NCBI RefSeq assembly: GCF_900113905.1
Contig: NZ_FORC01000004.1
Span: forward strand, 523,209 to 587,208
Direction: 5' to 3'
Length of the DNA stretch: 64,000 nt
Source: Phytopseudomonas argentinensis
GTDB lineage: Bacteria > Pseudomonadota > Gammaproteobacteria > Pseudomonadales > Pseudomonadaceae
Part shown: positions 8,095 through 16,148 of the stretch, one piece after another
Layout of the letters: each line of letters opens with the position of its first letter
How positions within the stretch are numbered: position 1 is the first letter of the stretch
Notes under the pieces: generated by a model
The model's database searches: none
Told to the model about the DNA's origin: nothing
Seen by the model: only the letters and a program-made list of their open reading frames with translations
Made by a program: the position numbers and the translations under genes

Positions 8095-9621
8095 ATGCGC
8101 TCTCTTACCCTGCATCTGAAAATCCTGATCACCATTCTGGTGAGCCTGGGCGTTCTGATTACGGCCTATCAGATTTTCATTCTCGGCATTCCGGTCAGCA
8201 GTGACGAAACCGACGACCTCTGGAACATCGACACCCGGGTCGAATTCCAGGCCAATGGTCGCGATCCGATCAAGCTGCAGATGTTCGTACCGCCGCTGAA
8301 CCAGGACTATGTCAGCCTCAACGAGAGCTTCATTTCCAACAACTATGGGGTGAGCGTCAACCGTGCCGATGGCAACCGCAAGGTCACCTGGTCGGCGCGT
8401 CGCGCCAGTGGCAAGCAGACCCTCTACTACCGACTGGTGCTGACCAAGCGCTACAGCGGTGAGCAGGCCAAGGCCAAGGGCCCGATCTTCCGTGACAGCA
8501 TTCCGGTCGAAGGCCCCGAGAAGATCGCCGCCGAGGCGCTGCTGGCGCCGATCCGCCAGCACTCGGCCGACGTCGAGACCTTCATCAGCGAGACCATCAA
8601 GCGCGTCAACAACACCAACGACGACAACGCCAAGCTGCTGCTTGGCGGCGATGCCTCGACCACCAAGAAGGCCCAGGCCGTAGAGCTGCTGCTGTCCATT
8701 GCCCACGTGCCAATGGAGCGCGTACACACCATCCGCCTGGCTGCCGACATCCAGCAGAGCCCGGAGCTGTGGCTGCGCAGCTTCAATGGCGACCGCTGGC
8801 TGTACTTCAACCCGGAAACCGGCGAGCAGGGCCTGCCGGCCGATCGCCTGGTCTGGTGGACCGGTGACGAGCCACTGATCACCCTCGATGGCGGTCGTCA
8901 GGCCACCACCACCTTCACCCTCAACAACAGCGAGATGAACGCCATTCGCCTCGCCCAGCTGACCGACGAGAACACCGACGCCGACTTCCTGGAGTATTCG
9001 CTGTACGGCCTGCCGCTGCAGACCCAGCAGACCTTCATGATCATGGTGATGATCCCCATCGGCGTACTGGTGATCCTCATCCTGCGCAACCTCGGCGGCC
9101 TGCAGACCCTGGGTACCTTCACCCCGGTGCTGATCGCCCTGGCCTTCCGTGAAACCCAGCTGGGCTTCGGGATATTCCTGTTCACGGTGATCACCGCCCT
9201 GGGTCTGTCCCTGCGGTCCTATCTGGAACACCTGAAGCTGCAGATGTTGCCACGCCTGTCGGTAGTGCTGACCTTCGTGGTGGTCCTGATCGCCACCATC
9301 AGCCTGTTCAGCCACAAGCTGGGCCTGGAGCGCGGCTTGTCCGTCGCCCTGTTCCCGATGGTGATTCTGACCATGACCATCGAACGCCTGTCGATCACCT
9401 GGGAAGAACGCGGCGGCAGCCACGCCTTCAAGGTCGCCATCGGCACCCTGTTCGCGGCAACCATCGCCCACCTGCTGATGACCGTACCGGAGCTGGTGTA
9501 CTTCGTGTTCACCTTCCCGGCGGTGCTGCTGGTGCTGGTGGGTTTCATGCTGGCCATGGGTCGCTATCGCGGCTACCGCCTGACCGAACTGTTCCGCTTC
9601 AAAGCCTTCCTGAAGGATTGA
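8095..9621 (+). CDS. Inactive transglutaminase fused to seven transmembrane helices
   Basis: 508 aa. One N-terminal membrane helix (about residues 8-28), a large periplasmic region (about 40-300) resembling a transglutaminase fold without a clear Cys-His-Asp triad, then a C-terminal block of roughly seven hydrophobic helices (about 315-495). This matches the Transglut_i_TM plus 7TM_transglut family pair. Second gene of the protease/transglutaminase/ATP-grasp operon. The degenerate domain probably binds a peptide or glycan rather than cross-linking it (inference). Confidence 0.85.
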   Translation: MRSLTLHLKILITILVSLGVLITAYQIFILGIPVSSDETDDLWNIDTRVEFQANGRDPIKLQMFVPPLNQDYVSLNESFISNNYGVSVNRADGNRKVTWSARRASGKQTLYYRLVLTKRYSGEQAKAKGPIFRDSIPVEGPEKIAAEALLAPIRQHSADVETFISETIKRVNNTNDDNAKLLLGGDASTTKKAQAVELLLSIAHVPMERVHTIRLAADIQQSPELWLRSFNGDRWLYFNPETGEQGLPADRLVWWTGDEPLITLDGGRQATTTFTLNNSEMNAIRLAQLTDENTDADFLEYSLYGLPLQTQQTFMIMVMIPIGVLVILILRNLGGLQTLGTFTPVLIALAFRETQLGFGIFLFTVITALGLSLRSYLEHLKLQMLPRLSVVLTFVVVLIATISLFSHKLGLERGLSVALFPMVILTMTIERLSITWEERGGSHAFKVAIGTLFAATIAHLLMTVPELVYFVFTFPAVLLVLVGFMLAMGRYRGYRLTELFRFKAFLKD

Positions 9622-9625
9622 GCCA

Positions 9626-10612
9626 ATGCTAGGTCTCTGGAAAACCTGGAAGGCCCTTGAAGCCAAGGGCATCATGGGCATCAACCGCCGCAACGCGGAC
9701 TACGTGCTCAAGTACAACAAGCGCCACCTGTACCCGATCGTCGACGACAAGATCATCACCAAGCAGCGCGCCATCGAAGCCGGCATACACGTGCCGGAAA
9801 TGTACGGGGTGATCTCCACCGAGAAGGAGATCGATAATCTCGACAAGATCATCGGCGAGCGCAGCGATTTCGTCGTCAAGCCGGCCCAGGGCGCTGGCGG
9901 CGACGGCATCCTGGTGATCGCCGACCGCTTCGAGGATCGCTTCAAGACGGTATCGGGCAAGATCGTCAGCCACTCGGAAATCGAGCAGCAGATCTCCAGC
10001 ATCCTCTCGGGCCTGTACTCCCTGGGTGGCCACCGTGACCGCGCGCTGATCGAGTATCGGGTCACCCCGGACAGCATCTTCAAGAGCATCAGCTACGAAG
10101 GCGTGCCGGACATCCGCATTATCGTGCTGATGGGCTACCCGGTGATGGCCATGCTGCGCCTGCCGACCCGCCAGTCGGGCGGCAAGGCCAACCTGCACCA
10201 GGGCGCCATCGGCGTCGGTGTAGACCTGGCCACGGGCGTGACCCTGCGTGGCACCTGGCTGAACAACAAGATCAGCAAGCACCCCGACACCACCAACGCG
10301 GTGGATGGAGTACAACTGCCCAACTGGGACGGCTTCATGAAGCTTGCCGCCGGCTGCTACGAGTTGTGCGGCCTGGGTTACATCGGTGTCGACATGGTGC
10401 TCGACCAGGACAAGGGCCCGCTGATTCTCGAGCTCAACGCCCGCCCCGGCCTGAACATCCAGATCGCCAACGACTGCGGCCTGACCCATCGCGCCCACGC
10501 CGTGGAAGCGCGCCTGGCAGAACTGGCTGCCAAGGGCATCCAGGAAAACGCAGAGGAGCGCACGCGCTTCTCCCAGGAGCTGTTCGGCCACATTCCGCCC
10601 GCGGAAATCTGA
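9626..10612 (+). CDS. Alpha-L-glutamate ligase-like (RimK-like) ATP-grasp protein
   Basis: 328 aa, cytoplasmic. ATP-grasp fold: lysine-bearing FVVKPAQGAGGDGI loop near residue 95, metal-binding LILELNARPGLNIQIAN near residue 275. The family is annotated as glutamate-ligase-like, implying peptide-bond formation with an amino acid on an unknown acceptor. It starts four bases after the transglutaminase/7TM gene with AAGGA upstream, so the three genes form one transcription unit. Ligation in the cytoplasm and proteolysis in the periplasm may act on the same product (inference). Confidence 0.85.
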   Translation: MLGLWKTWKALEAKGIMGINRRNADYVLKYNKRHLYPIVDDKIITKQRAIEAGIHVPEMYGVISTEKEIDNLDKIIGERSDFVVKPAQGAGGDGILVIADRFEDRFKTVSGKIVSHSEIEQQISSILSGLYSLGGHRDRALIEYRVTPDSIFKSISYEGVPDIRIIVLMGYPVMAMLRLPTRQSGGKANLHQGAIGVGVDLATGVTLRGTWLNNKISKHPDTTNAVDGVQLPNWDGFMKLAAGCYELCGLGYIGVDMVLDQDKGPLILELNARPGLNIQIANDCGLTHRAHAVEARLAELAAKGIQENAEERTRFSQELFGHIPPAEI

Positions 10613-10620
10613 TCAAGCCG

Positions 10621-10646
10621 CCTGCTGCCGGCCACCCGGTAGCAGG
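10621..10646 (+). terminator. Possible terminator after the ATP-grasp gene
   Basis: CCTGCTGCCGG (10621-10631), four-base loop, CCGGTAGCAGG (10636-10646): an 11-bp stem with one G-U pair, ten bases after the stop codon. No U-run follows, so intrinsic termination is uncertain. Confidence 0.4.
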
Positions 10647-10739
10647 CTCGCTCAGCCTCGATCACTGCCCGCCGCCGCCACGGCTATCGCGCAGATTTGC
10701 TACCATCGCCCTTCTCACCCACACGCCTCGGAGCCCGCA

Positions 10740-11360
10740 ATGGATCTCGACCTGGACAGCCTCAACGCCGAATTCGCCAATCAGCCGCAAAAGCTGATCG
10801 AATGGGCGATCGGCCTGGGCAAACCCGCCATCTGCACCACCAACTTCCGCCCCTTCGAAGCGGTGATCCTGCACATGGTCAGCCAGGCCAAGGCCGATAT
10901 CCCCATCGTATGGATGGACAGCGGCTACAACACCGAGGCTACTTACCGGTTCGCCGATGAAGTCACTCAGCAACTGGGCCTCAACCTGATCACCTACCTG
11001 CCCAAGCGCAGCCGTGCCCATCGCGAGGCCATCGATGGCCCGACGCCAGGGCTGGACGACCCACGCCACGCTGCGTTCACCGAAGAAGTGAAACTGGAGC
11101 CCTTCGCCCGCGCCCTGCGCGAAACTGCACCGAGTGTCTGGTTCACCGCCCTGCGCGCCACCGACACCGCGGTACGTGCGCAGATGCAGCCGGTGAGCAT
11201 CAACCCGGACGGCCTGATCAAGGTCGCGCCGCTGCTGCACTGGTCTTCCAAGGATCTGTACCAGTACCTGACCACCCATGGCCTGCCCAACAACTTCGAC
11301 TACTTCGACCCCACCAAGGGCGAAGATAACCGCGAGTGTGGCCTGCACCTGAGCCACTGA
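10740..11360 (+). CDS. CysH-like PAPS-reductase-family protein, short form
   Basis: 206 aa. Resembles PAPS/APS reductases: PIVWMDSGYNTEATYRF corresponds to the DTGY..PETYRF segment, VWFTALRATD to the GLRR region, and the C-terminal ECGLH motif with the catalytic cysteine is intact. The paired cysteines that bind the [4Fe-4S] cluster in Pseudomonas APS reductases are absent. It is also about 40 residues shorter than E. coli CysH, lacking the GD.HTT segment, and the SSFG substrate loop reads TTNFRPF. It is therefore probably a paralogue of uncertain activity, not the main assimilatory enzyme. Convergent with cysB. Confidence 0.75.
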   Translation: MDLDLDSLNAEFANQPQKLIEWAIGLGKPAICTTNFRPFEAVILHMVSQAKADIPIVWMDSGYNTEATYRFADEVTQQLGLNLITYLPKRSRAHREAIDGPTPGLDDPRHAAFTEEVKLEPFARALRETAPSVWFTALRATDTAVRAQMQPVSINPDGLIKVAPLLHWSSKDLYQYLTTHGLPNNFDYFDPTKGEDNRECGLHLSH

Positions 11361-11370
11361 TCCGGGCTCG

Positions 11371-11400
11371 AAAAAAATGGCGCCTCAGGGCGCCATTTTT
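11371..11400. terminator. Bidirectional terminator between cysH-like gene and cysB
   Basis: ATGGCGCC (11377-11384), loop TCAG, GGCGCCAT (11389-11396), flanked by seven A on the left and a T-run on the right, so it can terminate both convergent genes. Confidence 0.9.
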
Positions 11401-11417
11401 CGCTTCTGCCGTGCCGC

Positions 11418-12392
11418 TTAGTGCAGCGGCAGCTTGACGTCCTTGAACAGTTCTTCGAGCTCGACCTTGTTGTGGCACTGCACGGCCTTGGCAAGCACAT
11501 CACGGGTCAGGTGTGGGGCAAAGGTCTCGATGAAGTCGCACATGAAGCCGCGCAGGAAGGTGCCACGGCGGAAACCGATACGGGTCACGCTGGACTCGAA
11601 CAGCTCGCTGGCATCGAGCACCACCAGATCCGGATCCAGCTTCGGATTGACCGCCATGCCGGCCACGATGCCGACCCCCAGGCCAAGGCGCACGTAGGTC
11701 TTGATCACGTCGGCATCGACGGCGGTGAACACCACCTTGGGCGTCAGGCCACGGTGGCTGAAGGCCTCGTCGAGCTTGGAGCGGCCGGTGAAGCCGAAGG
11801 TGTAGGTCACGATTTCGTGTTCGGCCAGGGCTTCGAGGGTCAGCTTCGGCAATTTGCTCAGCGGATGCCCCTGGGGCACGATCACGCAGCGGTTCCAGCG
11901 ATAGCACGGCATCATCACCAGATCGTTGTACAGCTCCAGGCCTTCGGTGGCGATGGCGAAGTCCACGGTGCCGTCGGCGGCCATTTCGGCGATCTGCGTC
12001 GGCGTGCCCTGGTGCATGTGCAGGGCGACTTCCGGGTACTGCTTGATGAAGCTGCTGATCACCGGCGGCAATGCGTAGCGCGCCTGGGTGTGGGTGGTGG
12101 CGATAGATAGGGTGCCCTTCTTCTCGTTGGAGAACTCCTGGGCGATCTGCTTGATGCTCTCCACCTTGCGCAGGATTTCCCCGGCGGTGGTGATGATCCG
12201 CTCACCTGCCGGGGTCACGCGGGTCAGGTGCTTGCCACTGCGGGCGAATACTTCGACACCCAGCTCGTCCTCGAGCAGGCGAATCTGTTTGCTGATCCCG
12301 GGCTGTGAGGTATAGAGGCTCTGCGCCGTGGCGGAAACGTTGAGGTCATGGTGCGCAACTTCCCAGATGTAGCGCAGTTGCTGAAGCTTCAT
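11418..12392 (-). CDS. cysB: CysB, LysR-type regulator of sulfur assimilation
   Basis: 324 aa, the typical CysB length. N-terminal LysR helix-turn-helix (KLQQLRYIWEVAHHDLNVSA, then the TSQPGISKQIRLLEDELG recognition region), then an effector domain that in CysB binds N-acetylserine and sulfate-like anions. GAGGG six bases before the ATG is a good ribosome site. It activates cysteine biosynthesis and sulfonate uptake genes under sulfur limitation. The location next to a CysH-like gene agrees with the assignment, and it has its own AT-rich, dyad-containing leader. Confidence 0.94.
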   Translation of the reverse strand: MKLQQLRYIWEVAHHDLNVSATAQSLYTSQPGISKQIRLLEDELGVEVFARSGKHLTRVTPAGERIITTAGEILRKVESIKQIAQEFSNEKKGTLSIATTHTQARYALPPVISSFIKQYPEVALHMHQGTPTQIAEMAADGTVDFAIATEGLELYNDLVMMPCYRWNRCVIVPQGHPLSKLPKLTLEALAEHEIVTYTFGFTGRSKLDEAFSHRGLTPKVVFTAVDADVIKTYVRLGLGVGIVAGMAVNPKLDPDLVVLDASELFESSVTRIGFRRGTFLRGFMCDFIETFAPHLTRDVLAKAVQCHNKVELEELFKDVKLPLH

Positions 12393-12422
12393 AGAAATCC
12401 CTCAAAGCGGAAAGGCCGCCGC

Positions 12423-12459
12423 CTGATCATCGATCAGCTATATAACCATATTAATGGTT
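12423..12459. promoter_or_regulatory. Dyad-rich control region upstream of cysB
   Basis: Two perfect palindromes lie upstream of cysB in an AT-rich stretch: CTGATC-ATC-GATCAG (12423-12437) and AACCAT-ATTA-ATGGTT (12444-12459). LysR regulators commonly repress their own genes from such sites. The AT-rich TATATATAG just beyond could serve the divergent or own promoter. The role as a CysB autoregulatory operator is inferred. Confidence 0.45.
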
Positions 12460-12498
12460 GAAGCGGTATATATAGATTATTTATCTGGGTAGCGCCTG

Positions 12499-12996
12499 TT
12501 AATCATGGCGCGAGCGATGCTGCAGCATGGGCACCAGGTAAACCGGCACATCGCATAGCTGCAGCAATCTGGCAGCGGTGCGCCCCATCGGCACCTCAAG
12601 CGCTGCACCATGGCTATGACTGCCTACGACCAGCAAATCCACAGCGAGTTTCTGGGCGTGCTCGAGAATGGAAATCGGCGGATCACCACGCAATACACTG
12701 ACCGAGCCGATCAGCTCGACATCGTCGTGATTGTCACCCAGCTCATCACGGAACCCCTCGAGCACGCGCAGCTCGATATTGCTCATCACCGTCTCCAGGC
12801 CGGTACTGCGCAACTCCTTCAACCGCGCCTCATCCACATAGGTTTGCAGCACCGATTCGGCGAACAGGCCCATGGGTTCCACCACATGCACGACATGCAG
12901 GCTGGCCTTGAAACTGCGCGCCATCGCCAGCGCATGTTGCAGTACATAAGGCGCATACAGACCAAGATCGGTGGCATAAAGAATCGAACGAATCAT
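12499..12996 (-). CDS. Universal stress protein, UspA family
   Basis: 165 aa single-domain Usp. The N-terminal IRSILYATDLG strand and the C-terminal VVGSHSHGAALEVPMGRTAARLL region follow the UspA pattern. The ATP-binding G-2x-G-9x-G-(S/T) motif is only partly recognisable (GSHSHG...MGRTA), so nucleotide binding is uncertain. GAGGAGG precedes the start. It lies between cysB and two small thioredoxin-type genes, an order I recall from P. aeruginosa. Likely a soluble stress-survival protein; no specific partner can be read. Confidence 0.88.
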   Translation of the reverse strand: MIRSILYATDLGLYAPYVLQHALAMARSFKASLHVVHVVEPMGLFAESVLQTYVDEARLKELRSTGLETVMSNIELRVLEGFRDELGDNHDDVELIGSVSVLRGDPPISILEHAQKLAVDLLVVGSHSHGAALEVPMGRTAARLLQLCDVPVYLVPMLQHRSRHD

Positions 12997-13108
12997 GCGG
13001 CCTCCTCGACTGCCGGCACGGCGGGGCCTGGCTTGAGCTTAGCAGCGCCTTTGCAAAGCCACCGTAAAAGGCAAGCCCGTGGCTGGCCTGACAACCGCTC
13101 GGTAGGCT

Positions 13109-13513
13109 TCAAGGCAAGTCCTCAGGCGCTCTGGCAAGCACCTCGGCCAGCGCCTGCTGCAGATCGGCAGCCAGCAGGCGAGCGTGCAGCGCGCCGAAAA
13201 AATGGCCATCGCGCACGACGAAAAGTGCCGGCAATCGTGACACTTCGTAGCGCTGTACCAGGCCGAAGTTCTCACCCGCATCGATCCAGGCCAATCGCTC
13301 GATCGGCAGTGCCATGTGGGCAAGCTGCTGGCGTGCATAGCGGCAGGCCGAACAGCCCTGGCTGGTGAATATCACCAACGAGGTGCCGCAAAGGCCGAGT
13401 AATCGCTGATCGGCATCAAAATCGGTCAATTCCAATTGGGTGGCGACGCTCGGCAAGGAAATATCATTGTGACAGCAACCGGGGCGGTCGTCATGCGTCG
13501 TTTTCTTCGTCAT
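13109..13513 (-). CDS. Thioredoxin-family protein
   Basis: 134 aa with a thioredoxin-like core: LVIFTSQGCSACRYAR carries a CxxC redox pair (Cys-Ser-Ala-Cys), and the conserved cis-proline region reads VSRLPALFVVRDG. No signal peptide, so probably cytoplasmic. The N-terminal 30 residues, with a Cys-Cys pair, are unusual and may be a start-site extension. The gene overlaps the end of the upstream hypothetical gene by 23 bases, indicating coupled expression. Function beyond a dithiol role is unknown. Confidence 0.8.
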   Translation of the reverse strand: MTKKTTHDDRPGCCHNDISLPSVATQLELTDFDADQRLLGLCGTSLVIFTSQGCSACRYARQQLAHMALPIERLAWIDAGENFGLVQRYEVSRLPALFVVRDGHFFGALHARLLAADLQQALAEVLARAPEDLP

Positions 13514-13808
13514 AGCAGTAACCTGCCGGTGGAGTTGAGGCTACGTCGCCATTCGCCAGTGCCAACCAGCGCCTGGACGATATCAGCCTGGGGGCGTGAC
13601 GCGCCATCCAGGTCATGCCCTGCATCAGGGCACGCCGGTAACCCGGCATATACCCCTGCTGGATGAGCAGGCAACAGCCCAGGCCAAGTGGCCTGGTGCG
13701 CGCGGCAGTCCGATCACTATCTGCGGCGTCGCGTCCAGCTAGCACCACCCAGCCCTGCGCGCGCAGATAGTCGAGGATATCTGCAATCTCCAGCGCTATG
13801 TCCGGCAC
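13491..13808 (-). CDS. Conserved hypothetical protein, start uncertain
   Basis: 105 aa from a GTG at 13808. No recognised domain; residues 1-25 form an amphipathic helix and the C-terminus is hydrophilic. The frame stays open about 90 bases upstream of this GTG and translates to plausible protein (ends ...APFPRHDVQRQGLASLLLP), but contains no ATG and no good ribosome site. An ATG at 13882 lies in another frame that stops near 13797. This suggests a frameshift near the 5' end or a non-standard start. It overlaps the thioredoxin-like gene downstream. Confidence 0.6.
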   Translation of the reverse strand: MPDIALEIADILDYLRAQGWVVLAGRDAADSDRTAARTRPLGLGCCLLIQQGYMPGYRRALMQGMTWMARHAPRLISSRRWLALANGDVASTPPAGYCYDEENDA

Positions 13809-14025
13809 CGGGAGCAGCAGGCTGGCCAGGCCCTGCCGCTGGACGTCGTGGCGAGGGAATGGCGCGAACAGCGACTGGCCATCTTTAACCCGCCCCCGGC
13901 CTAAATATCATTGTCTCGGCAGGCGCTAACGCGATAAGGTTCGGCTTCCCCGCTGTGCCCATACCGCTGTGCCCGCTGCACGGGGATCGCTGGCGGCCGG
14001 CTCCCGTGACCCGATGACCCACCCG

Positions 14026-15114
14026 ATGAAAAGCACGATAGCTGAATTACCGATTAACGACCTCAACGTCGCCTCCAACGAAACCCTGATCACCCCCGAA
14101 CAGATCAAGCTCGAGATTCCGCTGACCGAACGCGCCGAGCGCACCGTGTCGGCTGGCCGGCAGGTGGTGCGCGACATTCTCGATGGCAAGGATCACCGCC
14201 TGTTCGTGGTGGTCGGCCCCTGCTCCATCCATGACATCAAGGCGGCCCACGAATACGCCGAGCGCCTGAAAGTGCTTGCCGAAGAAGTCTCCGACACGCT
14301 GTACCTGGTCATGCGCGTGTACTTCGAGAAGCCGCGCACCACCGTCGGCTGGAAAGGGCTGATCAACGACCCGTATCTCGACGACTCCTTCAAGATCCAG
14401 GATGGCCTGCATATCGGTCGCAAGCTGCTGCTGGATCTCGCGGAAATGGGCCTGCCCACTGCCACCGAAGCGCTGGATCCGATCTCCCCGCAGTACCTGC
14501 AGGACCTGATCAGCTGGTCGGCGATCGGCGCACGCACCACCGAATCGCAGACCCACCGGGAAATGGCCTCGGGCCTCTCCTCGGCCGTCGGCTTCAAGAA
14601 CGGCACCGATGGCGGCCTGACGGTGGCCATCAATGCCCTGCAGTCGGTTTCCAGCCCGCACCGCTTCCTGGGGATCAACCAGCAAGGCGGTGTATCCATC
14701 GTCACCACCAAGGGCAATGCCTACGGGCACGTGGTGCTGCGCGGCGGCAACGGCAAGCCGAACTACGATTCGGTCAGCGTGGCCATTTGCGAGCAGGAAC
14801 TGAAGAAGGCATCGATCAAGCCGAACATCATGGTCGACTGCAGTCACGCCAACTCCAACAAGGACCCGGCGCTGCAACCCCTGGTTATGGACAACGTCGC
14901 CAACCAGATTCTCGAAGGCAACCAGTCGATCGTCGGCCTGATGGTCGAGAGCCACCTGGGCTGGGGCAACCAGTCGATTCCCAAGGATCTGCAACAGCTC
15001 AAGTACGGTGTATCGATCACCGACGCCTGCATCGACTGGGAAAGCACCGAGAAGACTTTGCGCAGCATGCACGCCAAGCTCAAGGACGTGCTGCCCACGC
15101 GCCAGCGCGGTTAA
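14026..15114 (+). CDS. 3-deoxy-7-phosphoheptulonate (DAHP) synthase, class I
   Basis: About 362 aa from the ATG at 14026. Condenses phosphoenolpyruvate and erythrose-4-phosphate, the first step of aromatic amino acid synthesis. Class I alpha motifs: VVGPCSIHD, MRVYFEKPRTTVGWKGLINDP, GARTTESQTHREMASGLSSA and VDCSHANSNKDP. Longer in-frame starts (14014, 13969) would add residues not expected for the family; none has a strong ribosome site. Which amino acid feeds back on it cannot be decided from sequence by eye. A perfect terminator follows. Confidence 0.93.
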   Translation: MKSTIAELPINDLNVASNETLITPEQIKLEIPLTERAERTVSAGRQVVRDILDGKDHRLFVVVGPCSIHDIKAAHEYAERLKVLAEEVSDTLYLVMRVYFEKPRTTVGWKGLINDPYLDDSFKIQDGLHIGRKLLLDLAEMGLPTATEALDPISPQYLQDLISWSAIGARTTESQTHREMASGLSSAVGFKNGTDGGLTVAINALQSVSSPHRFLGINQQGGVSIVTTKGNAYGHVVLRGGNGKPNYDSVSVAICEQELKKASIKPNIMVDCSHANSNKDPALQPLVMDNVANQILEGNQSIVGLMVESHLGWGNQSIPKDLQQLKYGVSITDACIDWESTEKTLRSMHAKLKDVLPTRQRG

Positions 15115-15126
15115 CCACCAGCCATG

Positions 15127-15156
15127 AAAAACGCCGAGCATATGCTCGGCGTTTTT
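15127..15156. terminator. Bidirectional terminator after DAHP synthase
   Basis: A fully palindromic run: five A (15127-15131), an arm CGCCGAGCA, its complement TGCTCGGCG, then five T ending at 15156. It serves both the DAHP synthase gene and the convergent GNAT gene. Confidence 0.92.
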
Positions 15157-15172
15157 GTTCAGGGCCAGTCGA

Positions 15173-15454
15173 TCAGTCCTGCTCGGCAGGGCCCTCGGTG
15201 CGCGCCATATAGCGCTCCACGTAGGAGCAGGAGGCAATCACTGTATAGCCCATGCGATCGGCATACTCGAGGGCCGTCTTGGTCAGGGCCGCCGCGATGC
15301 CACGACCACGCAGCGAGTTGGGCACGAAGGTGCGATAGATATCCAGCGTCTGCTTGCCCAGGTCCATATAGGAAAGATAAGCACGATCCCCATCCACTGT
15401 GGTCTCGAACTGGTGACCGTCAAGGTCATGATGAATAGACAGTGGCTCGCTCAT
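15173..15454 (-). CDS. Small GNAT-type N-acetyltransferase (YjdJ-like)
   Basis: 93 aa. Single compact acetyltransferase domain of the YidJ/YjdJ group (PF14542): the acetyl-CoA loop is FVPNSLRGRGIAAALTKTALEYA and the C-terminal strand is YTVIASCSYVERYM. AGAGGAG directly upstream fixes the ATG at 15454 rather than a start further upstream. Proteins of this group are about 90-100 aa; their substrate is unknown. Ends just before the shared terminator with the DAHP synthase gene. Confidence 0.88.
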   Translation of the reverse strand: MSEPLSIHHDLDGHQFETTVDGDRAYLSYMDLGKQTLDIYRTFVPNSLRGRGIAAALTKTALEYADRMGYTVIASCSYVERYMARTEGPAEQD

Positions 15455-15799
15455 TACTACTCCTCTGGATGGGCCGGACACGACATCCCCCGACGGGGCC
15501 TGCGTACATCCGGTAACAATGCGATATAAAGCCATTCTAGTCGGTAAAGGGCAAGGCAAAATCCGCGCTGCCTGAAATTGCCAATCTGGCGACATGGGTC
15601 ATACACGCAACTGTGCCCAGGCAGTTGGAAAGGCCGGCCTCGCATACCGGTAATGGCGGGTTAATCTGCAAGAAAAATTCGGAACCCTTGCCCGTCGTCC
15701 GTTTACTTACTAGAAGTTACAGGTAGTATGTACGCCGGCCATTTTCCGGGTTCGGGAAAGGGCTTCAATAAGCAAAAAACTGACCCTAAGGGGAACACG
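15455..15799. promoter_or_regulatory. Divergent region with candidate oprI promoter
   Basis: 345 bases without a gene. For oprI, TTTACT (15702-15707) and TAGTAT (15724-15729) with 16 bases between form a plausible sigma-70 promoter, leaving a leader of about 65 bases. The rest carries the GNAT gene's promoter and nothing else that I can identify. Confidence 0.45.
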
Positions 15800-16051
15800 A
15801 TGAACAACGTTCTGAAATTCTCTGCTCTGGCTCTGGCCGCAGTTCTGGCTACCGGTTGCAGCAGCGTCACCAAAGAAACCGAAGCTCGCCTGACTGCAAC
15901 CGAAGACGCAGCAGCTCGCGCTCAAGCTCGTGCCGACGAAGCCTACCGCAAGGCTGACGAAGCACTGGCTGCCGCTCAGAAGGCTCAGCAAACTGCTGAC
16001 GAAGCCAACGAGCGCGCTCTGCGTATGCTGGAAAAAGCCAGCCGCAAGTAA
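15800..16051 (+). CDS. oprI: OprI, major outer-membrane (murein) lipoprotein
   Basis: 83 aa. Signal peptide with lipobox LATGC (lipidated Cys20), then a long alanine-rich coiled coil with heptad pattern (DEAYRKADEALAAAQKAQQT) and a C-terminal SRK lysine suited to peptidoglycan attachment. This is the Pseudomonas counterpart of Braun lipoprotein. AAGGGG ahead of ATG 15800 is a strong ribosome site. Codon use is highly biased (GCT/GCA alanine, CGT/CGC arginine), as expected for one of the most abundant proteins. A strong terminator follows at once. Confidence 0.97.
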   Translation: MNNVLKFSALALAAVLATGCSSVTKETEARLTATEDAAARAQARADEAYRKADEALAAAQKAQQTADEANERALRMLEKASRK

Positions 16052-16066
16052 TAGCCTCCGGGCAAT

Positions 16067-16096
16067 AAAAAAGCCGGCTCCCGAGCCGGCTTTTTT
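16067..16096 (+). terminator. oprI terminator
   Basis: AAAAAAGCCGGCT (16067-16079), loop CCCG, AGCCGGC (16084-16090) followed by six T. Strong intrinsic terminator 15 bases after the stop codon; A-run on the left makes it usable from the other side too. Confidence 0.95.
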
Positions 16097-16148
16097 ATGT
16101 CTGCATGAAGTGCTGCACGGGCGCTCCCCAGAGCGCCGTGCGCCGCCG

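Noticed and set aside
7882..9693. 603-codon open frame antisense to the transglutaminase gene
   Set aside because: Shadow frame, Gln/His/Gly-rich, no ribosome site; the plus strand has recognised domains.
14047..15237. 396-codon frame antisense to DAHP synthase
   Set aside because: Shadow frame with no domain; spans the terminator as well.
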